Part shown: positions 26,269-34,975 of the stretch, piece by piece | Position numbering within the stretch: the first letter of the stretch is position 1 | Layout of the letters: every line of letters begins with the position of its first letter | Assembly (NCBI RefSeq): GCF_000764205.1 | Contig: NZ_JQDZ01000021.1 | Span: 1-51,472, forward strand | Length of the DNA: 51,472 nucleotides | DNA from: Thalassotalea sp. ND16A | GTDB lineage: Bacteria; Pseudomonadota; Gammaproteobacteria; Enterobacterales; Alteromonadaceae | Reading direction: 5' to 3' | Notes under the pieces: model-generated | What the model was told of the DNA's origin: nothing | The model's database searches: none | What the model saw: the letters and a program-made list of their open reading frames with translations, nothing else | Made by a program: the position numbers and the translations under genes

Positions 26269-27525
26269 ATGGACAAAAAAATAGCCAAAACATGGCGACA
26301 AAAACACATGAAAAAGACTGTTTTTGCTTTTCTGGCGGTAATTGTTGCCAGCGCAGCTTATGGCTTGAGTCGATCAGCTGCTGGCGGACGCAGCCATAAC
26401 CTGGATATCAATAGCATCACCATAAGTTCGGTCACCCAAGGCGCATTTGTCGATGCCTTAAGCCTGCGTGGCCAGGTTGTCCCAAAAACCACCATTTACC
26501 TCGATACCACCGCGGGCGGTCAGGTTGAGCAACGTTTAGTTGAACAAGGTGAGTTTGTTGAAAAAGGTCAAGCGTTAGTGCGTTTGAGCAACACCAACTT
26601 GCAACTCGATGTCATGGGACGCGAAGCACAAGTTACCGAGCAGCTTAATTTTTTGCGCAACACACAAATGAACATGGCCACAAGCCGGTTAAATTTACGT
26701 CGCGACTTACTGGAAATTGAATTACAAATTAGCCATTTGCAACGCCGCTTAAAACAATCAACAACCTTGGTAGGCAAAGGGGTATTGGCCAAGGACAGAC
26801 TGGCAGAAATAGCGGATGATCTGCGTTACTATAAAGCCCGAAAAGAACTTACCTTAGAGCGTCAGGAACAAGAGACCAGCATTCGTAAAGTACAGGTGAA
26901 ACAACTGGAAGATAGTGCAGAGATGCTGGAAAAAAACCTGCAATTTGCCCGAAACAACCTGGAAAACCTGCTAATAAAAGCTCCTGTTGCTGGCTACTTA
27001 AGCGAGCTCAATGTTGAGATTGGTGAATCAAAGGAGCGCGGTGCCCGCCTCGGACAAATTGATATCCCCAATGAATATAAATTGGTACTACGCCTCGATG
27101 AGTTCTATTTGAACCAAGTGCAACCAGACTTAGCCGTAATGATCGAACTGGAAACAGGCAACATCAGCGCGAGAGTCAGCAAAATTGATAGTCGGGTCAA
27201 TCAATCACAATTTCAAATTGAAGTCGACCTGCCAACAGGCGCCGGCAACATAAAACGTGGCCAAAGCATTGATGTGGAGTTGATGCTGGGTGGCAATAAA
27301 GACCAGGCGCTACTGCTTACCCGCGGCGCTTTTTTTAGCAGCAGTGGCGGCAATTGGGTCTACGTACTAGCAGAGGACGGTAGCACAGCAATACGCCGCA
27401 ATATTAGCCTGGGTAAAAAGAATCAAGACTATTTTGAAGTCTTGTCAGGTTTGTCATTGGGCGAGCAAGTGGTTACTTCAAGCTATGGCAATTTCGATAA
27501 TGCTCAGCAATTGCAATTAAATTAA
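26269..27525 (+). CDS. MacA-like periplasmic adaptor of an ABC efflux system
   Basis: 418 residues. The N-terminal cytoplasmic tail and one membrane anchor (about 15-34) are followed by a biotinyl-lipoyl-like region (about 65-105, VEQGEFVEKGQALVRLSN). A long coiled-coil hairpin (about 105-235), the second half of the lipoyl domain (LLIKAPVAGYLSELNVEIGE) and a beta-barrel/membrane-proximal domain complete it. This is the membrane-fusion adaptor fold that links an inner-membrane pump to an outer-membrane channel. It leads an operon with an ATPase and a permease; an outer-membrane TolC-type channel is not in the window. Expression is probably from the sigma-54 promoter at 26185-26200. The cargo is unknown: macrolides, peptides or lipids are all possible for this class. 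Confidence 0.88.
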   Translation: MDKKIAKTWRQKHMKKTVFAFLAVIVASAAYGLSRSAAGGRSHNLDINSITISSVTQGAFVDALSLRGQVVPKTTIYLDTTAGGQVEQRLVEQGEFVEKGQALVRLSNTNLQLDVMGREAQVTEQLNFLRNTQMNMATSRLNLRRDLLEIELQISHLQRRLKQSTTLVGKGVLAKDRLAEIADDLRYYKARKELTLERQEQETSIRKVQVKQLEDSAEMLEKNLQFARNNLENLLIKAPVAGYLSELNVEIGESKERGARLGQIDIPNEYKLVLRLDEFYLNQVQPDLAVMIELETGNISARVSKIDSRVNQSQFQIEVDLPTGAGNIKRGQSIDVELMLGGNKDQALLLTRGAFFSSSGGNWVYVLAEDGSTAIRRNISLGKKNQDYFEVLSGLSLGEQVVTSSYGNFDNAQQLQLN

Positions 27526-27544
27526 TTTCATCAAAGGAATAATA

Positions 27545-28246
27545 ATGATTAACATAACGAACTTAAGCCGAGTTTTTCGTACTCAAGATTTAGAGACAAC
27601 CGCGCTGAGCAATATTAATTTAACCGTTAATGAAGGAGAGTTTGTTGCCATCATGGGCCCTTCTGGCTGTGGTAAATCTACCTTGTTATCGATTTTGGGT
27701 ATGCTCGACTCACCTTCAACCGGTAGCTTTGAATTTTCCGGCAGCGATATTGCCGGTTATAACGAAAACCAATTAGCAGCGCTGCGTAAAGCTTCAATTG
27801 GCTTTGTTTTTCAAAGTTTTAATTTAATTGATGAACTTACCGTCTATGAAAACGTTGAGCTGCCACTGCAGTATCAAAAAATTAGCAAGAATGATCGCAA
27901 AAAACGTGTAGAAGCCATTTTAAAACGCGTTGGTATTGATCACCGCGCCGACCATTTACCGCAGCAACTTTCAGGGGGGCAACAACAGCGGGTTGCCGTT
28001 GCCCGTGCCTTAGTTAGCAACCCTAAACTGATTTTAGCCGATGAGCCTACCGGTAACTTAGACTCAAAAAATGGTGATGAAGTGATGGCCATGCTACGTG
28101 AGCTAAATAAGGACGGCACCACGGTTATCATGGTGACTCACTCGGAAAAAGAAGGTAACTATGCCGACCGTTTAGTGCGTTTGCTTGATGGTCAAGTGAT
28201 GCTCGATAAAGCGAATCAGGTATTGCAATCTGCTGAGGTCGCTTAA
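27545..28246 (+). CDS. ABC transporter ATP-binding protein, MacB/LolD type
   Basis: 233 residues. Walker A GPSGCGKST, Q-loop FVFQSFNL, signature LSGGQQQR, Walker [14 protein letters not shown] and the switch His in VTHS are all present, so the ATPase should be functional. The sequence is of the LolD/MacB (MJ0796-like) class that powers mechanotransmission permeases with FtsX folds, not a channel-type importer. It is separated from the adaptor gene by 19 bases with AAAGGAA before the start, and from the permease gene by a single base, so stoichiometric translation is expected. In classical MacB this domain is fused to the permease; here it is a separate gene. Confidence 0.93.
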   Translation: MINITNLSRVFRTQDLETTALSNINLTVNEGEFVAIMGPSGCGKSTLLSILGMLDSPSTGSFEFSGSDIAGYNENQLAALRKASIGFVFQSFNLIDELTVYENVELPLQYQKISKNDRKKRVEAILKRVGIDHRADHLPQQLSGGQQQRVAVARALVSNPKLILADEPTGNLDSKNGDEVMAMLRELNKDGTTVIMVTHSEKEGNYADRLVRLLDGQVMLDKANQVLQSAEVA

Positions 28247-28247
28247 C

Positions 28248-30656
28248 ATGATAGTGAATTATTTAGTCACCGCTGTACGTGCGATAAAGCGGGATATGCA
28301 ACACTTTTTTCTCAATCTCATTGGTTTCAGTATCGGCTTAGCCGCGGCCATTTTAATGGCGCTATTCGCCCAAAATGAATTGTCATACGATAAGCAGCAT
28401 CCCGATAGTGAGCGAGTTTACCTGGCTCACTCAGATTATACCGCTGCAGGGTTACAAGTTATCCCCTTCAGTTCTTTTGCGGTGGCTGAAAAACTGAAGA
28501 GCCATAGCCAAGTAGAGTCTATATTCAGGCTTAGCGCAGCTAAGGATATTCCTGAGGGAATTAATGACTTGGTTGAAATTGGTGGTAATTACCACAGACT
28601 TAACCGCTTTTATGTGGCTTCAACAAACATTCTTGATTTTATTCAGTTAGATATTATTGCCGGTGATATCAAGGAGGCCCTAGCGAAACCAGGTCAACTG
28701 GTATTAAGTGAAGCTGAAGCAACTCGCCTGCTGGGAAGTACACAAGTGATAGGTCGTACCTTAAATCATGCCGAGGGCCAATATAGCATCGGTGCTGTGT
28801 TTAAAGACTTACCGGAAAATACCCATTTTAAGTTTGACTCCGTGACACATATTCCGGCTGAGAGCATGCAAAATGGCAATGGTTTAGCTTATTACAAACT
28901 AATAGCCAATGCGGATGCACTAGCCTTTGGCCAGCAATTGACCAAAGAAAGTCACCATTTACGACCTTGGCAAGTCAAGCAAGGTGTGAAAATGGTAGTG
29001 GTGAACATGGAAAATCTGCACCTTGAAAGCAATGGCCCCACGGCCATGAAAGAAGCCGGCTCTGCCATCACGTTGCAAATCTGCATTGGCCTCAGTGTCA
29101 TTTTGATACTGATTGCTAGTATTAACTTTATCAACCTTAATATTGCTCAATCAGCAAAGCGAGCGAAAGAGGTAGGTGTACGAAAAGCTTTAGGCGCAAC
29201 TAAAGCACAATTAGTCACTCAGTTCCTCACTGAGTCTTTTTTAGTGGTTACCCTTGCTGGCCTAATGGCATTTGCACTGGTCGAGCTATGGTTACCTGGG
29301 TTTAACCAAATGATGGGTAGACAGCTTACATTGGTTTATGGCTCTGAGTTTATGTTAGTTACCCTAGTTGTTATTTTGTCTGTTGGTTTGCTCTCTGGTT
29401 TGTATCCGGCGTTATTTATTGCCTCCTTTAGTGCCAAGCGGGTACTTAGTGGTGATTTAGTACGTGGCGGCACTGCTATTTTTATCCGAAAGCTAACCTT
29501 ATGTTTACAAGGTGCTTTATCTGTTGGCCTAATAATCGCCGCGGCTTCTTTATATCAACAGATGAGCTTGGTAGACAGCTTGGCGGTTGGCTATGAAAAA
29601 ACATCTCGTTTAGTGGTAAAAGAGTTACCCACTGATGCCATATTTAAGCAAGATCACAACAGCTTATTTGCAGCGATTAAAAATTTGCCCGGTGTTGAAC
29701 AAGTCACCGCCTCCAATACCGATCTGACCCATGATATGGAATTTAACTTCCAATTTACTTGGCCAAATGGTGAAAAGATGAACGGCTTTCAACCTACGGT
29801 GAGCACTGGCTATCATGCGGTTGATACCTTAGGGCTTACCTTACTTGCCGGACGTGATTTTTCTGAGCAGTTTAGTGGTGATTGGTATCATACTGATGGT
29901 GATGAAAGCAATAGTACTGTCGGTGTCTTAGTTAGCCGTCGTATGGTGGAGCTGGCTGGTTATCAAGATTTAGACACGGTTATCGGATTAACGTTGATAG
30001 AACCAAGATATGACAATATGAAGGCCAAGGTTGTTGGCGTGATTGAAGATGTCAAAATTGGCTCAGCCAGGCAACAAGCATTACCCGTGTCATTTAACTT
30101 AGGCTACAACAGAAACCCTACCGGTCATCTTGTCATCAAAACGGCTAATGCCGACATGGCTATGCTGAGTAAGCAAGTGCAACAAATAATAATGGATGAT
30201 TTACATTTAAGCGATGTGCAGATCACTCAACTATCAGAGGATTACGCCAACGCTCATAAAAATGAACACAGAGCTTTAGAGATGGTTAGCGTTTTTAGTT
30301 TACTAGCAATTTTCCTCACCTGTTTAGGCACTTTTGGTCTGGCATCGTTTGCTACCCTTCGCCGTCAAAAAGAAGTGGCCATTCGCAAAGTGATTGGCGC
30401 ATCACGCTTGAGTATTGTGAATTTACTTGCCAAAGAGTTTTTATTATTGGTCGCAATAAGCATCATCATCGCCTACCCACTCAGCTATTGGTTGGTAGGC
30501 GACTGGCTTGCCAATTTTAACGAACGTATCGAGCAAGCCGCTTGGGTTTACCTTGTCGCCGCAGGTTCTATCGCTGTCATTACCTGGCTCACGGTAGCAA
30601 GCCTGGCCTTTAAAGCCGCCTGTAGCAGACCGTCGCTGATTTTACGTTATGAATAG
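28248..30656 (+). CDS. FtsX/MacB-type ABC permease with duplicated core
   Basis: 802 residues, about twice the size of MacB permease cores. An N-terminal membrane helix (about 18-40) is followed by a periplasmic MacB_PCD-like domain, three helices of a first FtsX domain (about 275-400), another membrane helix (about 425) and a second periplasmic domain. A second FtsX domain closes it (about 680-790). The motifs AKRAKEVGVRKALGATKAQL and RRQKEVAIRKVIGASRLSI mark the coupling segments of both halves. One polypeptide thus carries both halves of the transporter core, a type common in Shewanella-like and Bacteroidetes genomes. It works with the preceding ATPase and adaptor; a strong terminator follows 70 bases downstream, closing the operon. 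Confidence 0.9.
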   Translation: MIVNYLVTAVRAIKRDMQHFFLNLIGFSIGLAAAILMALFAQNELSYDKQHPDSERVYLAHSDYTAAGLQVIPFSSFAVAEKLKSHSQVESIFRLSAAKDIPEGINDLVEIGGNYHRLNRFYVASTNILDFIQLDIIAGDIKEALAKPGQLVLSEAEATRLLGSTQVIGRTLNHAEGQYSIGAVFKDLPENTHFKFDSVTHIPAESMQNGNGLAYYKLIANADALAFGQQLTKESHHLRPWQVKQGVKMVVVNMENLHLESNGPTAMKEAGSAITLQICIGLSVILILIASINFINLNIAQSAKRAKEVGVRKALGATKAQLVTQFLTESFLVVTLAGLMAFALVELWLPGFNQMMGRQLTLVYGSEFMLVTLVVILSVGLLSGLYPALFIASFSAKRVLSGDLVRGGTAIFIRKLTLCLQGALSVGLIIAAASLYQQMSLVDSLAVGYEKTSRLVVKELPTDAIFKQDHNSLFAAIKNLPGVEQVTASNTDLTHDMEFNFQFTWPNGEKMNGFQPTVSTGYHAVDTLGLTLLAGRDFSEQFSGDWYHTDGDESNSTVGVLVSRRMVELAGYQDLDTVIGLTLIEPRYDNMKAKVVGVIEDVKIGSARQQALPVSFNLGYNRNPTGHLVIKTANADMAMLSKQVQQIIMDDLHLSDVQITQLSEDYANAHKNEHRALEMVSVFSLLAIFLTCLGTFGLASFATLRRQKEVAIRKVIGASRLSIVNLLAKEFLLLVAISIIIAYPLSYWLVGDWLANFNERIEQAAWVYLVAAGSIAVITWLTVASLAFKAACSRPSLILRYE

Positions 30657-30726
30657 GTAATAGGAATATTTCTACGGGAAAACCTACAACAGTAAAGTTG
30701 CAACTCAATCATTAAAATCATTGGCC

Positions 30727-30760
30727 GTGGGTTACTTCTATTGGGGTAACCCACTTTTTT
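30727..30760 (+). terminator. Terminator of the efflux operon
   Basis: Perfect 9-base stem GTGGGTTAC / GTAACCCAC with a 10-base loop and six T on the plus strand, 70 bases after the permease stop. Confidence 0.92.
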
Positions 30761-30809
30761 AAAACCTAGCAATCAGTTGTAGCTAGGTATAGCCGTAGTG
30801 CTATTGTGC

Positions 30810-31856
30810 TTATTCGTCCTTAAATATGGCAACGTAGGTAGGCGCTGAATTTGATTTAGTCGCCCGATACATGCCTTTGGTATTAAATGGTAAGCTTATA
30901 TTGCCTTTAGTATCGATGATAATCACGCCACCAGTGCCACCAACAGGCATCAGGACATCGTGAATGACTTCATTACCCGCTTGTTCAATACTCTTACCCT
31001 GATATTTTACCCGGGCACAAATATCGGCAGCGACATTGTAGCGAATAAAATATTCGCCATGGCCAGTTGCTGATACTGCACAAGACTCATTTTCAGCAAA
31101 GGTGCCGGCGCCAATCACTGGTGAATCACCAATGCGGCCAAAACGCTTATTGGTCATACCGCCGGTGCTGGTGCCGGCCGCTATATTGCCCATTTTATCC
31201 AGAGCAACAGCGCCTACTGTGCCAACCTTGTATTCGCTATCTAGCAGTTGATGTGCTGCCTGATAGTCTTTGTGTTGTTTTTCGGCTTTTAACATTTTTT
31301 CTTTGGCCCGTTGCAGTGACTTATAACGATGCTCAGTATCAAAAATTTTATTATCAACCAGTGGCACGCCATGCTCTGTGGCAAAAGTTTCCGCGCCATT
31401 TCCACTTAACATCACGTGCACAGATTCTTCCATGACCAATCGGGCAAGATTAATCGGATTTTCAATGTGTTTAACACCAGCTACGGCCCCAGCTTGGCGG
31501 GTTTTACCATCCATAATCGAAGCATCGAGTTCGTGCTGGCCTTGATGAGTATAAACCGCACCTTTACCCGCATTGAAAAACGGTGAATTTTCCAGCACGT
31601 TAATGGCGGCGGTTACTGCCTCGAGGCTTTTGCCGCCTTTATCTAGTACTGCATAGCCGGTTTCAACGGCTTCTTGTAATTTAGCGCGGTAGGCTTTTTC
31701 TCGCTCCGGGGTAAACTTTGCTTTTTGAATCGTGCCCGCGCCCCCATGAATGGCGATGGCAAATGGCTTTTCCGCCGCCGCGGCGATAGTTGCCGTTGCC
31801 GAAAACATTAGCAACGCCGCTAAGGATAGTGAAACTGACATAATAGATTTTAACAA
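30810..31856 (-). CDS. iaaA: Isoaspartyl peptidase / L-asparaginase, exported
   Basis: 348 residues with a signal peptide (about 1-27, cut near AAA-EKPF). It is an N-terminal-nucleophile hydrolase of the plant-type asparaginase family. HGGAGT (37-42) and NAGKGAV (95-101) mark the first half. The autoprocessing site is just before T213 in GTVGAVALD, the Thr that becomes the catalytic nucleophile. GGMTNKRFGRIGDSPVIGAG carries the substrate loop. The enzyme releases aspartate from beta-aspartyl peptides and asparagine, here probably in the periplasm. It is a single gene on the minus strand whose 3' end faces the efflux operon terminator. Confidence 0.93.
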   Translation of the reverse strand: MLKSIMSVSLSLAALLMFSATATIAAAAEKPFAIAIHGGAGTIQKAKFTPEREKAYRAKLQEAVETGYAVLDKGGKSLEAVTAAINVLENSPFFNAGKGAVYTHQGQHELDASIMDGKTRQAGAVAGVKHIENPINLARLVMEESVHVMLSGNGAETFATEHGVPLVDNKIFDTEHRYKSLQRAKEKMLKAEKQHKDYQAAHQLLDSEYKVGTVGAVALDKMGNIAAGTSTGGMTNKRFGRIGDSPVIGAGTFAENESCAVSATGHGEYFIRYNVAADICARVKYQGKSIEQAGNEVIHDVLMPVGGTGGVIIIDTKGNISLPFNTKGMYRATKSNSAPTYVAIFKDE

Positions 31857-32149
31857 AATGAAGTTCCTTTAATATTTGAATTATGAATAGATGAGGTTAC
31901 TGAGGTTAATGATTTGCTTCACCATAGTCTAGGCTTTAGTCCATTAATATATTCGTTTTTCTTTTTGCGGTTGTGCATAACGGTTTACTTTGCGCTAAAT
32001 ACGGGGAAACTTAAATCGCTTTTTAAGGTTTATTTAATCGATTTATATCGCTTTATTTAATCAAAATATTTACTCATAATTAACCCATCAAATTTACATA
32101 CAGCTTTAACCGCTGTCACTTTTATCAAATAAATTTATTGGAGCTATTC
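31857..32149. other. Divergent intergenic region
   Basis: 293 bases between the asparaginase and peroxiredoxin genes; AT-rich and presumably holding both promoters. I found no specific operator, and cannot identify an OxyR site by eye. Confidence 0.4.
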
Positions 32150-32890
32150 ATGCCAAACCCATTAAGCAACAAAGAAGGTCAAACCATTCCTAACGTAACT
32201 TTTCCAACTCGCGTTAACAACGATTGGAAAAACGTATCTACTGATGACATTTTTAACGGTAAAACTGTTGTCGTATTCTCATTGCCAGGTGCTTTCACCC
32301 CAACCTGTTCATCAACTCACTTACCTCGTTACAACGAGTTAGCGGCAACGTTTAAAGCAAACGGCGTTGATGAAATTGTCTGTTTTTCAGTTAACGATAC
32401 TTTCGTAATGAACGCTTGGGCAGAGGATCAAGAAAGTGACAAGGTAACTTTAATTCCTGACGGTAATGGCGAATTTACCGACGGCATGGGCATGCTAGTG
32501 GATAAAGCCGACTTAGGTTTTGGCAAACGTAGCTGGAGATATTCTATGCTGGTAAAAGATGGCGTAGTAGAAAAAATGTTCATCGAGCCAAACATACCTG
32601 GCGACCCGTTTGAAGTATCTGATGCCGATACTATGCTTGCCTACATTAACCCGGAAGCGAAAAAGCCTGAGCCAGTAAGCATTTTTACAAAACCAGGTTG
32701 TGTACATTGTGCCAAAGCCAAACAGTTATTGGCTGACAATGGTCTTGCTTTTGAAGAAATCGTATTGGGTAAAGATGCCTCATTAACCTCACTTAAAGCC
32801 ATCACTGGCAGCGATACCGTGCCACAAGTATTTATCGCTAACCAACATATTGGTGGTGGTGAAGAGCTAGCAAAATATTTCGCCAGCTAA
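32150..32890 (+). CDS. Peroxiredoxin-glutaredoxin fusion (hybrid Prx5)
   Basis: 247 residues. Residues 1-165 are a Prx5-type peroxiredoxin with peroxidatic Cys53 in [10 protein letters not shown]. Residues about 175-247 are a glutaredoxin with the active-site pair C184-VH-C187 and the glutathione-site TVPQVF and GG motifs. Such fusions reduce peroxides using glutathione directly and are known from Haemophilus, Vibrio and relatives. I chose the ATG at 32150 because GGAG lies 8 bases upstream; an in-frame TTG 12 bases earlier would put that Shine-Dalgarno inside the gene. It is a single-gene unit closed by two hairpins. A cytoplasmic role in peroxide defence is expected. Confidence 0.95.
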   Translation: MPNPLSNKEGQTIPNVTFPTRVNNDWKNVSTDDIFNGKTVVVFSLPGAFTPTCSSTHLPRYNELAATFKANGVDEIVCFSVNDTFVMNAWAEDQESDKVTLIPDGNGEFTDGMGMLVDKADLGFGKRSWRYSMLVKDGVVEKMFIEPNIPGDPFEVSDADTMLAYINPEAKKPEPVSIFTKPGCVHCAKAKQLLADNGLAFEEIVLGKDASLTSLKAITGSDTVPQVFIANQHIGGGEELAKYFAS

Positions 32891-32905
32891 TCACATTTAG
32901 CACTT

Positions 32906-32936
32906 AACATCAGGATAACTCCCCCTGATGTTATTT
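32906..32936 (+). terminator. Hairpin after the peroxiredoxin gene
   Basis: Stem AACATCAGG / CCTGATGTT with a 9-base loop, followed by only a short, interrupted T run. It is a weaker terminator than the one 55 bases downstream. Confidence 0.6.
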
Positions 32937-32986
32937 CAACTTTGAAGATGCTCGCACATTTTCCTTTGCTCAACGAGCAACTTTTT

Positions 32987-33019
32987 GCCTCCTGCCACCT
33001 TTGGCTGGAGGCTTTTTTT
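32987..33019 (+). terminator. Strong rho-independent terminator
   Basis: Stem GCCTCC-T-GCCA / TGGC-T-GGAGGC with loop CCTT, followed by seven T. It terminates transcription from the peroxiredoxin gene. Confidence 0.9.
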
Positions 33020-33218
33020 GACTATGGATGGTCTTATCCTCGACAGGCAGGACAGCCTTTAGAGAGGGGTTGACTATGGATGGTCTTCTTCTCAACAGTC
33101 CGAGATAGAATGTTGTTATAGCAAAGAGTGAATTATTTATGTTACACAATATGTGTAAATATTGTGCTTTTATTAGGAACAGTTATAATCAACGAATCTG
33201 TATTTTACTTTAGTGTGT

Positions 33219-33587
33219 ATGTTTAAAAGCTCATTCTACTTTTTCATCTTATGTCTGTTCACTGTGCAAAGTGTTTTTGCGGCAGTAGAGAGTAGTGAAA
33301 GTATCAAAGAGAATTCGCATCACATCAGTACTCATCAACTGCATGATCAGAGCCATCAGCACGGTTACGTTGATAGCAATCAGCATGATCAAGCGAATAC
33401 CGATTTAGCACACGATCACCAGCAAACGGACCATGAATCTTGCCATGCGCACTTTCATTTTCATCCAACCATGCTTACCGAACTGGTTCGCCTGAACCCA
33501 AGCATACATCAACAGGAAGTAATTACAGCGCGCAAACTGGCGACTGAACAAAATATTACTTCACTCTATCGCCCTCCAATCGCGTAA
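33219..33587 (+). CDS. Small secreted histidine-rich protein, CzcI/CopL-like position
   Basis: About 122 residues: a signal peptide (MFKSSFYFFILCLFTVQSVF, cut near AAVESS) and a mature part crowded with His and Asp (HDQSHQHG, HDHQQTDHESCHAHFHFHP, about 30-90) that should bind transition metals in the periplasm. The ATG at 33219 was preferred over a GTG two codons earlier, but no clear ribosome site marks either. It precedes czcB and czcA by 125 bases on the same strand, the place where metal-efflux operons often carry a small periplasmic metal-binding protein. No strict family motif was recognised. Confidence 0.7.
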   Translation: MFKSSFYFFILCLFTVQSVFAAVESSESIKENSHHISTHQLHDQSHQHGYVDSNQHDQANTDLAHDHQQTDHESCHAHFHFHPTMLTELVRLNPSIHQQEVITARKLATEQNITSLYRPPIA

Positions 33588-33712
33588 TAACCAAACCATC
33601 ATTAACAATAAATTAGTCATCTAATAGCTTTCGCTGTTGGATAGTTATGTGCATTCGCTAAAGTCGACGATGGCTTTAGGTATGCTCAACAAATGAATAT
33701 TAGGTTTTTACC

Positions 33713-34969
33713 ATGAATAGATTTACTCAAAACATTTCCCTATTGCTTATCGTGATGGCAGTTAGCAGTAGCATAGCTTTCGCTTCCGAAAATCATGACC
33801 ATGACGAGGCTCCGTTAGCCGCCCCAAAACAGGCACATCAGGCCGAAGAAGAACATGCTCACGGTGCCGAAGAGCCTGTACATGATGCAGAAAAAGACGA
33901 GCACGATGCTGAAGAAATAGAGCCAGACAATGCAGAAGACGATCACAACGAAGAGGGTATCGTCAAATTATCGGCACAACAGATGAAACTTGCCAATATC
34001 GAAGTTGCCACAATGTCATATCAACAGCAAAATTATAGCTATTATGCGCCCGGCGAAATAATTTCCAACGCCTATAAGGTTCAACTGGTGAGCAACCGCC
34101 TGGAATCACAAGTATTAAAACGCCATGCCGCATTAGGCGATGAAGTGAAACAAGGAGACTTGTTAGTCACTTTATTTTCCGAGCAAATGGCCGAAAAACA
34201 AGCAATGTTCATCAACGCGTATCGTGATTGGCAGCGGGCAAAAGGCCTAGACAACAATACCTTGTCTGAAAAGCAAACCAAAGAAATTGAAATTGCTTAT
34301 AAAAAGCAATATGCCACCTTGCTCAGCAATGGCATGAATGCCAAAAGCGTTAAACAATTAACCAATAACAAATCGGGCAGTGACTTACTCGGCCAATATC
34401 AATTGCATGCGGAAACCAATGGTTTGATCATCACCGATAACTTTCGTCAGGGTCAGTGGTTGTCTGCCGGCACAAATCTATTTGAAATAAGTGATGAATA
34501 CAGTTTATGGGTAGAAGCACAATTGCCGCCAATGAGCGACATCAATGTCAACCTGGGCGTTACTGCGAATGTGGTGGTAGGTAAGCATAATTTTAAAGCC
34601 GTGGTTTCACAAACCGGGCACAGCATAGATACCAAAAGTCGTACCCGTTTAGTTCGGTTAACCATTAATAATCCCGACCACCTTTTACATACAGGTCAGT
34701 TTGCTGATGTGTACTTCCAACAACAAAGCCAGCAACCATTATTACAAATTCCTGAATCGGCGCTGGTACATACCGCGGATGGCGACTGGGCCGTCTATGT
34801 GGAAGAACAGCCTGGCCATTTTAAACAAGTGGAAGTGAACGTGGTAAAAAGTATCGCCAATTCACGCTTAATTGACGGCATTGCTGACAACCTTAAAGTT
34901 GTGATCTCTGGTGCATTTTTCCTCGCATCCGAGCAAGCCAAGTCTGGTTTTGATATTCATAACCATTAG
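33713..34969 (+). CDS. czcB: CzcB-like periplasmic adaptor of a heavy-metal RND efflux pump
   Basis: 418 residues with a signal peptide (about 1-25). A His/Glu/Asp-rich linker (about 26-80, repeated H-D and HAHG motifs) probably captures metal in the periplasm. The adaptor core follows: a lipoyl-like half (KRHAALGDEVKQGDLLVTLF), a short helical hairpin, the second half (HAETNGLIITDNFRQGQWL), a beta-barrel and a membrane-proximal domain. It is 6 bases from the RND pump gene, so the two are co-translated. Metal specificity (Zn, Cd, Co, Ni, Cu or Ag) cannot be read with certainty; the His-rich linker favours divalent metals. Confidence 0.88.
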   Translation: MNRFTQNISLLLIVMAVSSSIAFASENHDHDEAPLAAPKQAHQAEEEHAHGAEEPVHDAEKDEHDAEEIEPDNAEDDHNEEGIVKLSAQQMKLANIEVATMSYQQQNYSYYAPGEIISNAYKVQLVSNRLESQVLKRHAALGDEVKQGDLLVTLFSEQMAEKQAMFINAYRDWQRAKGLDNNTLSEKQTKEIEIAYKKQYATLLSNGMNAKSVKQLTNNKSGSDLLGQYQLHAETNGLIITDNFRQGQWLSAGTNLFEISDEYSLWVEAQLPPMSDINVNLGVTANVVVGKHNFKAVVSQTGHSIDTKSRTRLVRLTINNPDHLLHTGQFADVYFQQQSQQPLLQIPESALVHTADGDWAVYVEEQPGHFKQVEVNVVKSIANSRLIDGIADNLKVVISGAFFLASEQAKSGFDIHNH

Positions 34970-34975
34970 GGACCA

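Larger units (their letters stand above)
32891..33218. other. Intergenic region before the metal-efflux genes
   Basis: 328 bases with two terminators and a direct repeat: TTGACTATGGATGGTCTT followed by a short variable segment, at 33018-33046 and 33070-33098. The promoter of the His-rich protein gene should lie after 33100; no metal-sensor operator is recognised. Confidence 0.5.
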
